A stretch of DNA of 64,000 nucleotides, taken from NCBI RefSeq assembly GCF_021278965.1, contig NZ_CP065589.1, positions 4,841,001-4,905,000 of the forward strand, written 5' to 3'. The translations under genes were made by a program, and so were the position numbers. Position 1 is the stretch's first letter; each line of letters begins with the position of its first letter. Shown one piece after another: positions 42,054 to 52,300 of this stretch. This stretch comes from Chryseobacterium capnotolerans (GTDB lineage: Bacteria > Bacteroidota > Bacteroidia > Flavobacteriales > Weeksellaceae). Below the pieces are notes generated by a model, which searched no databases, was not told where the DNA came from, and was given only the letters and a program-made list of their open reading frames with translations.

Positions 42054-45000
42054 ATGACTGTCTCTGTTCCCTTTCCCTATTGAAAGACCTGTGTCTTCGG
42101 CGGCTATAAACCATGTTTTTTTCGCCGGAATGGTCTTCCTGATCTAGCTGTCCAAGATAATTAAATCCAATCTTTGGAAGGTCATAATTGGTGTATCCTA
42201 CAAGACCTCCATAACCAATACCGTGATCCGGAATTTCTCTTAGGGCTTCTTTAGTCAATATTACAGTATCACTCGCACTAATTCCTGCTTCCAGCAATAA
42301 CGGATACATGGAAGTAAACCAACCTACTGTTTCTGTAATATCAAGATTGTTGAATACATCTTCACGGCCATGGCCTTCCAATACAATTGCATGTCTGGAT
42401 TCGCCAGTGAAATCTGTAAGCGCAGATGCTAATGCAGCCAATAATAGGTCATTGATTTCGGTATGATATACGTGATGACTTCCTCTGATCAGTTTTTCTG
42501 TAATGTTTTGGTCTAAAAGAAGGATATCATGATGGTATTCCGCACCTGAAATTTCCTCAAGAACCTTATTGCTTCTATCCACCTGAGAGGCTATTCCATT
42601 CCAGTAAGCTAATTCTTTGTCTCTGGATTCTGCATTTTCAGACTTATAGTTTTTAATTGCCTGGACCCATTGACGGTAACTGCTTCCTTTTTGAGGGGTT
42701 GCTATATTTTCTCCTTTTTCAAGAGCCTGATAGATGTTTCTGAGGTCATCAAGAATAATTCTCCAGCTCACCGTATCAATAATAAGGTGATGGAAAGCAA
42801 AGAAAACCCTTGCCGTTTTATCCTTGTATCCTGTGATGTAACCGATATTGTATAGTGGTCCTTTTTCAATATCAAACTGCTCCTGCCATGTGGTGAATAT
42901 TTCAGGAATTTCTTTCTGACTCATTTTGGAAACATCAAGATAATTGATTTTTACCCCTGTATTCTGATCTCCATAATATTGACTGTAATTTCCGTTTTCA
43001 AAAGGATAATACAATCTGAAGACATCATGTTTTTCAATCAAAAGCTCAATACTTTTTTCTAAAATATAGGTATCAAGCTCAGGAACATTAATCAAGAATG
43101 CCTGATTCCAATGGTTCGAATCCGCTAGGTATCCCTTCTCTTTCTCGCTAAAGAACCATTCCTGAACTGGTAAAAGTGCAACTTCCCCGGTAAGAATTCC
43201 TTGCTCTGTTAGGATTTCAATTTGTGTTTCAGATTTTTTATTTTCCATCAGAATAGCAATTGCTGCTGCTGTTCTTGAGGAGAATATTTCTTTTACACTC
43301 AATCTTACTTCCAGGCGTTGTTTTATTTTTCCTACCAGCTGAATACTGATGATACTATCCCCTCCTAGTCTGAAGAAATCATCATGAATACTGATATTTT
43401 CGGCGTTGATCCCCAGTACTTCTCCATAAATTTCTACGAGACTTTTCTGAAGTACCGTTTCAGGTGCAAAATATTCTTTATTCCCTGTAAAATCAGGTTC
43501 CGGTAAGCCTCTTTTATCTAATTTTCCATTAATAGTTAACGGTAAAGCTTCTAAGTGAACAAAAGCTCCGGGAACCATATACTCTGGAAGCGTCTCAGAC
43601 AAATGCTCTGAAAGCAATGCTGAGTCGACCAGTGTATCAGAAACATAATAACCTGCGAGGTACTTAATTCCTGATTTATTTTCTTTTGCTACTACAGCAA
43701 CCTGACGAATGCCAGGATAGCTCAGTAAGGCATTTTCAATCTCGCCTAATTCAATACGATAGCCACGGATTTTCACCTGGAAGTCGTTTCTTCCGATATA
43801 TTCCAGTTGCCCGTTAGGCAGCCAACGCACTAAATCTCCTGTTCTATATAATCTCCCATTCTCTCCTTTTCCTTCTTGCTCAGGGGTTTGGAAAGGATTG
43901 GATATAAAACGTTCTTCTGTAAGCTCAGGACGGTTCAGATAGCCTCTGGCAATACCAGCACCCCCAATATAAAGTTCACCTGCAGCTCCTACAGGAACAG
44001 GACGTTGATGATTATCCAGAACATACACCGTCATATTACCAATTGCACCTCCGATATTCACCGGGTTACCATCTTCATTGTAATGGTGTAAAGTGGCACA
44101 TACTGTACTTTCTGTAGGCCCGTAAGCATTGATAAGATCTACTCCCTGTTCTTTATACAGCTTCATCACCTGAGGATTGGTAACATCTCCTGCCACCACC
44201 ATTTTTTCTAACGGAAGAACATAATCTTTTGTAAGAAGTACTGGTGGTATTGTTGCAATACTGATGTTATTTTCCTGGATATACTGTTGTAAAGCAGCAA
44301 GATCTGTCTGTTTGTCTTTTTCCAGGATGTAAATACTGTGGCCATGCGTAATAGATGGATACAATTCCCAAACATGCGCATCGAATACATAATTGGCGTA
44401 CCACAGGCAGTTTTTATGAACGGATTCTGATTTCAGCCCAAATTCTTTGGCTTCCTGCTCTATTAAGTTGGTGACACTTTTATGTTCAATCATTACTCCT
44501 TTTGGAAGTCCTGTAGTACCACTGGTATAAATGACATACGCCAGATTATCCGGTTGTACTTCTGTTACAGGATTTGCTGAAGACATCGTTTCCAGAATGG
44601 CCTGGAAGATCACTGTTTCCAATGAAAGAACCTTTGCGGATGCATTATTCAGTTTTTCAGCGGTATTTTCGTCTGCCAGAATAATTTTTGCTTTAGTATC
44701 CTTAAGAATATGCTCTATTCTGTCGGAAGGATAGGAAGGATCCATCGGAACATAGGCTGCACCGGATTTTAATACCGCAAGGATTGCTATAATCATTTGC
44801 TCAGAGCGGTTCAGGCATAACGGAACAATATCATCAGGCTGAAGACCGTAAGTTTCAATAAGATGATTTGCCAAACGGTTGGCACGTTCATTAAGCTCAC
44901 GGTAGGACAATCTTATGTCCTGATACACTGCTGCGATATTATTCGGTGTTTTTGCTACCTGTTTTTCGAATAATCCATGAATGGTTGTATCAGATGGGTA

Positions 45001-46390
45001 AAATACTTCTGTAGCATTCCATTCTTCTGTTATTTTTTTACCGGTGTCCTCAGATATCAAACGAAGATGATTCAGTTGGGTTGTTTCGAGGTTGATCTCT
45101 TTACCAAAGGCCTGTTCAAGAATATACAGATAAGAATAAATCATATTACTCACTGTTTCTCTTGCAAAAATTGCCTTGGCATAATTGAACATTCCCTGAA
45201 TGGTTTCTCCTCCATCATCGATCATAGTGGTCAGATCAAATTTAGCCACATCATAATCTGTATCTCCTTCATAAGGGTGGAATAGCATTTCTGCATCATC
45301 ATCGCTTCTTCCGAAACTCTGAAGCCCAAACATCACCTGGAATACCGGATGGCGGGACATATCCTGCTCTACTCCAAGCTCTTCCACCAATTTTTCAAAC
45401 GGAAGATCCTGATGAGACTGTGCTTCCATTACGGATTGGGATATCTGAAGAATAAATTCTTTAAGGTTTTGTTCTGCATCTATTGTTTCTCTCAGAGCCA
45501 ATGTATTCACAAAGAAACCGATCATATCTTCAAGACCTGCATGATGTCTGTTGGCAATAGGACTTCCTACTACAATATCATCCTGACCGGAATATGCTGA
45601 TAACATCAGATAATACCCTCCCAGCATTACACTGTATACACTTACACCCAGTTCTTTAGATGTTTTTCTCAATCCTTGAGCTACTTTAGGAGACAATACA
45701 AAATGAATCGTTTCCCCTTCATAAGAAACCTGGTTGGGTCTCTTGTAATCTGCAGGTAAGTTCAAGGTCTGGAAATCATCCAGTTTTGTTTTCCAATAGT
45801 CTACCTGACGATCAAGTCTTTCTCCGGAAAGATAATTTCTCTGCCACAATGCAAAGTCTTTATATTGTACCTTAACTTCAGGAAGTTGAGGTTCTTCCCC
45901 ATTGATAAGGGCATTGTAAATTGTTTGTATTTCTTTTAAGAAAATATCCGTTGACCAACCATCAAATGCAATGTGATGAATCACAACTGACAAATGATGG
46001 TGGTCTCCTAACCTAAAAATGCTAATTTCTATAGGAAGTTCTTCATCCAGACGGAAGATTTTATTGGATACTTTATTGATTTCTTTATCCAGCTCCTCTT
46101 TTGTATTTACTTCGTGTAAATGGATTGTCGGAACCTGGTCAAGAATCAACTGATATCCTTTTCCTTCGTCTGTTGAACGGATAATGGTTCGTAATACTTC
46201 ATGTCGCATTACGATTTTTTCGAGTGCCTTCCCTATTACTGAAATATCTGTTTTTTCATTCAGACGGACCGTCATAGGGACGTTATAGGCACTGCTTCCT
46301 CCTTCATAGGTTTCAATAAACCAAAGTCTTTCCTGAGCAAAGGATAATCTTTGCTCTTCAGGAGTGTTTACTTTTATTGGTATAATGGTA
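41880..46390 (-). other. NRPS module 6: C(LCL)-A(Phe-like)-T-E, crossing the indel at 42116-42122
   Basis: The code is D-A-W-T-V-A-A-V-C-K (FDAHVWELY, IATIPP, MVVAGD, AYGPTESTVC), close to the gramicidin synthetase phenylalanine code. T reads LGGDSI. The epimerase has HHLIIDTVSWR (Thr where the others have Ala). D-Phe-like residue. Confidence 0.88.
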
Positions 46391-49300
46391 ACCTCTTCAT
46401 CAATATTATTTTGATCATTTAATGCTTCTGAAAGTGAGCCTACTGTTTTATGCCCAAATATCACAGCTACCCCAACCTGCATATCCAGAGTTCGTTTGAT
46501 GGAGCTGATTAATTTGATGGCCATAATACTGTTTCCTCCAAGACTAAAGAAATCATCATGGATACCGATGCCCGAAGCATCCAATCCTAACACTTCACCA
46601 TAAATCTGGCATAATTTCTCCTGTAATTCGGTTTCCGGGGCGGTGTATTCTCTGCCTCCTGTAAATTCAGGTTCTGGTAAGGCTCTTCTGTCTAGTTTAC
46701 CATTGATGGTCAGCGGTAATGAGGTTAAGTGGACAAATGCTGCAGGAACCATATATTCTGGTAGTACCTCTGATAAGAATGCAGTAAGGTCAATTACTTC
46801 ATTTGCTTTTTCTGAGACATAATAGCCAACCAGATATTTCAGCCCAGCTTTGTTTTCTTTGGCCAAAACAACAGCTTGTTTTACTTCAGGATATTCCTGA
46901 AGTCTGTTTTCAATCTCTCCTAGCTCAATTCTGTAACCACGGATCTTCACCTGGAAGTCATTTCTTCCAATGTATTCTAATTCTCCGTCAGCAAGGTAAC
47001 GTACCAGGTCTCCGGTTTTGTACAGGATTCCATTACTTCCCTGGTTCTTTTCTTCCAAGGTCTGGAAAGGATTGCTGATAAAACGTTCTGCAGTGAGTTC
47101 TTCACGATTCAGATAGCCTCTGGCAATCCCGGCTCCTCCTACATACAATTCTCCTACAGCTCCTACAGGTACAGCACGAAGATGTTTATCAAGGATATAC
47201 ATCCCCTGATCCGGAATATTCTCCCCGATTAATGAAGCTTTATCCAAATCGGCTGCACTCAACTTCTTGTAGGTTACATGGACCGTTGTTTCGGTAATTC
47301 CATACATGTTAATCAGCGTTGGTGATTCAGAATAACGATCATACCAAGGTTTTAAAGAGGCCAGATTTAAGGCTTCTCCTCCGAAGACCACATAACGAAG
47401 GTCTGTTAACTGTTCTTCTCTCTGAAGTGCCGTATCAATAAACTGATAGAACGCCGTTGGGGTTTGGTTGAGTACCGTTAACCCTTCTTCTAAACATAAG
47501 CTGAAGAATAAATTCGTGTCTTTGGTTTGTTCAGATGATGGAACTAATAGCTTTCCACCATAGAATAAAGCCCCCCAGATTTCCCAGACACTAAAGTCAA
47601 ATACATAGGAATGGAATAAACTCCAGACATCTTTGTCATTGAACTGATACCAATGATCGGTGGCACTGAACAAACGGGCGACATTACGATGTTCCTGTAG
47701 TACTCCTTTCGGCATTCCGGTTGTTCCACTGGTGTAGATTACATACGCCAAATGATTAGAAGTCACAGACGTAACAGGGTTTTCAATACTGCTGCTTTTC
47801 AGAACTGTTTCCAACTCAGAACTGTTCAACATAAGCATTGAAGTTGTCTCTTCGCAAGCTTCGAAAACGTTCTGTTCAGAACCTTTCTGTGTAATCACAA
47901 TTTTTGCCCCTGTATCGGTTAGAATGTGTTTGATTCTGTCAGCAGGATATGATGGGTCCATCGGAACATAAGCCCCTCCGGATTTTAACACAGCTAAAAT
48001 AGCTACAAGCATTTCTTCGGAACGTTCCAAACACAAAGGAATGAGATCATCAGGCTGAATATCATACGTTTCAATAAGATAATTTGCCAAACGATTGGAG
48101 CGTTCATTAAGCTCACGGTAAGATAATCTAACGTCCTGATAGACGATTGCCGTATGATCAGGGGTTCTTTCAACCTGATTTTCAAACAACTTATGAATAG
48201 TTGTATCACTTGGATAATGAACTCCCGAAGACCACAGTTTGGAAACCGTTTTATATTCTTGCTGAGTCAGATAAGAAAGTTGATCGGATGAGATCTCTGA
48301 GTTTTCGAGAATCTGATTCAAAACAGTGTTCATTCCACTGATTAACTGCTGTATCATCGCTTTCTCAAACAGAAAGCCTTCATAGCTGATATTTAACCAT
48401 ACTTCATCACCCGCTTCATACGCCACAATTCCTAATGGATAATCCAGACGTTCTACTGAACCTTTGAAGACAAATGACAGTTCATTATCTTCATCTCCTT
48501 TTGGAGCCGGATAGTTTTCATACACAAACAAGCTGCTGAAAATTCTGCGTCCGTCATGCTGAAGACTCGCCAGATTTACACTACTGTGCGTATTGAGCTC
48601 ACTGATTCTGTTCTGAATTTCTGAGATCATATCTGCTACTTTACCCTCTGTATGACTAACAATTAATGGTAAAGTATTGATATACAAACCAACTGATGAC
48701 TCAATCCCATCTACCGGAATACTTCTTCCTGAAACTGTAGTTCCCACTACCGTAGACTGCGTTCCACTATAAACCGCCAATTGTTTATGCCACAGATATT
48801 GAAGGACGGCATTAATGGTAAATCCATTCTTGGCTGTAAATTTCTTCAACTGCTGGTATTGTTCTCCAACGATCGACATTTTTATCGAGCGGTGATCTAC
48901 AATCTGTTTGTATTCGGAAAGGTCAATATTTTTCTTAGATTCTTTGATCCAGCCACTTATGTCTTCACGGTCTTCAAGAAGTCCCATGTAGTCTTTCCAG
49001 AAGCCGGCATTTGAATCTTTATGGTTTTGTAAATACTTTTGTGCTTCTGCGTAGGCTGCATCCGGTGCCGGAGAAAGTTCCTGATTTTTAATTAATTTTA
49101 AATAAGCCTCATGAATAAGCGTCAGGAATATCGGCATACTCCATCCATCAAGAATGGCATGATGATTACTGAAAAGACAGGTATAATGCTGCTCTGAAAG
49201 TTTAAACAGATATATTCTGAAAAGGCTTCCTTTAGCAAGATCATATACTTCGAAACGGTCTTTATGAGTCATTTCGGAAATCAGTTCTTCCTGTTGATCC

Positions 49301-52300
49301 TTGTTCATTTCACTCAAATCGTGATAACGCCAGTCAAGGGTTCCTTTTTGATCAATAATCTGAACAATTTCTTCACTCCAGTCAAATCTTAATCTTAGCG
49401 TAGGAAGTTGATTTTGAGTATATATCCATGCTTTTTTCAATTGCTCAAGATTCATTTCTGAGCGATAATCCCATACCAATTGTACACGATAAGCATCATC
49501 TGTATCCCCCTGGTTCAATGCATGATATACAAATCCTTCCTGTAAGCTGTTGGCAAGGTATACACCTTCTACCGCTCCAGATTCCTGAATATACATCAGC
49601 TGATCTTTACCAACGATATTCTCTGTATCTGAAGGTGTTAACCAGGTTCTCTGTTCTGCTGTTAATTCATCAACAGTCTGTTTTATATACTCTTCAAATT
49701 TTTGAGTAAGCAGGTTCACCTGATCCTGTGAAAGGTATCCTGAGATTCCAAAGCGAAGCTGCCCATCAGCAATGGCTCCGTTGACACTAATGATATAACT
49801 GTCCCGGTTTTTATCCCCCATGGAGTTCCCACTATTTTCACCTGAGATATACCAGATTTTTTCACCGGTACTTTCTTCCTGGTCAAGCTGCCCAAGATAG
49901 TTGAAACTGATTTTCGGAAGGGCCTGTTCAGTATATCCTACAAGACTGCCATACCCAATTCCGTTATTTGGAATGCTTCTCAGCGATTCTTTGGTTACAA
50001 CAACAGTGTCTTTTACGTCTTTTCCGGTTTGCAGCAGTAATGGATACATGGAGGTAAACCACCCTACTGTTTCTGTAATATCCAGATTATTGAACACTTC
50101 TTCACGGCCGTGACCTTCCAGAAGAACGGCATGTCCTGATGTCCCGGTAAGGTCCGAAAGTGCAGAAGCAAGTGCAGATAACAGAATGTCATTGATTTGT
50201 GTATGGTATACATGATGAATCTCTCTGATCAGTTTTTCCGTATAGCTTTCTTCCAGACTAAGATTCGCAAAATGGTAGTCCTGAGAGGATATTTCCCTCA
50301 AAATATCATTGCTTTTCGTAATGTTTTCGGCTGTATGAGTCCAATATGTCAATTCTGTGGCTCTCTCTTCCGGTTGATCAAGAAGATATCCTTTTACAGC
50401 TTCAGTCCACTGACGGTAGCTGCTTCCTTTTATATAGGCTTCAGGCTGCTTTCCTTTTTCCAGTGTTTGATATATATTTTTCAGATCCTCTGTAATGATT
50501 CTCCAGCTTACAGCATCAATAATTAAGTGGTGTAATGCAAAGAATATTCTGGCACTACCATCTTCATATCCATGAACATAACCTATCTGGAATAAAGGTC
50601 CTTTTTCTATATCGAAATGAGACTGCCATTCTGTAAATACTTGGGAAAGCTCTTCTGATGACATTCCTGAAATATCAAGATCTTTAATTTCCGGAATATA
50701 TTCTATTCCGTACTGTTGAGTATAGGTATTATTTTCTTTTGGATAAAACATTCTGAAAGCATCATGCTTTTGAATAAGCAGCTTTATACTTTGCTTTAAT
50801 AGTTCTGTATTAAGCTCAGGAACTGTAATCAGGAAGGATTGATTCCAATGATTAAGATCTCCTACATATCCGTCTTCCACCAAATTAAAGAACCATTCCT
50901 GGATAGGAAGGAATGATAAACTTCCGGTAAGCTGACCTTGTTCCGTCAGAATCTGAGTTTGCTCTTCTTTGGCCTTGCTTTCCATTAATTCAGAAAGTTT
51001 CAGGACTGATCTGGAAGTAAAAATATCTTTAACGCTTACTCTTATGTCAAGCCTTTGTCTGATTCTGCTGACAAGCTGAATACTGATAATACTGTCTCCC
51101 CCTAGTCTAAAGAAATCATCATGGATACCGATGCCCGAAGCATCCAAACCTAACACTTCGCCATAAATCTGGCATAATTTCTCCTGTAATTCGGTTTCCG
51201 GGGCGGTGTATTCTCTGCCTCCTGTAAATTCAGGTTCTGGTAAGGCTCTTCTGTCTAATTTACCATTGATGGTCAGTGGCAATGAGGTTAAATGAACAAA
51301 AGCTGCCGGAACCATATATTCTGGTAATACTTCTGATAAAAATACCGTAAGAGCACTTACTTCATGTGCTTTTTCAGATACATAATAGCCAACCAGATAT
51401 TTCAGCCCGGCTTTGTTTTCTTTGGCCAAAACAACAGCTTGTTTTACTTCAGGATATTCCTGAAGTCTGTTTTCAATCTCTCCTAGCTCAATTCTGTAAC
51501 CACGGATCTTCACCTGGAAGTCATTTCTTCCAATGTATTCTAATTCTCCGTCAGCAAGGTAACGTACCAAGTCTCCGGTTTTGTACAAAATATCATTAGT
51601 TCCTTGCTTCTTTTCTTCCAAGGTCTGGAAAGGATTGCTGATAAAACGTTCTGCAGTGAGTTCTTCACGATTCAGATAGCCTCTGGCAATTCCCGCTCCA
51701 CCTACATACAATTCTCCTACAGCGCCTACCGGAACTGCCCGAAGATGTTTATCTAATATATACATACCCTGATCCGGAATATTCTCCCCGATTAATGAAG
51801 CTTTATCCAAATCTTCTGCACTCAGTTTCTTGTAGGTTACATGGACGGTTGTTTCGGTAATTCCATACATGTTAATCAGCGTTGGTGATTCAGAATAACG
51901 ATCATACCAAGGTTTTAAAGAGGCCAGGTTTAAGGCTTCTCCTCCGAAGATCACATAGCGAAGGTCTGTTAAATCCTCTTCTCTTTGAAGAGCCGTATCA
52001 ATAAACTGATAGAATGCCGTTGGGGTTTGGTTGAGTACCGTTAATCCTTCTTCTAAACATAGGCTGAAGAATAAATTCGTGTCTTTGGTCTGTTCAGAGG
52101 ATGGAACTAAGAGCTTTCCGCCATAGAATAAAGCCCCCCAGATTTCCCATACACTAAAGTCAAATACATAGGAGTGGAATAAACTCCAGACATCTTTGTC
52201 ATTGAACTGATACCAATGATCGGTGGCACTGAACAAACGGGCCACATTACGATGTTCCTGTAGTACTCCTTTCGGCATTCCGGTTGTTCCACTGGTGTAG

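Noticed and set aside
29115..42122. Programmed ribosomal frameshifting in the NRPS
   Set aside because: The breaks are at different sites, with both plus and minus shifts and no shared slippery heptamer or downstream structure; identical problems occur in unrelated genes.
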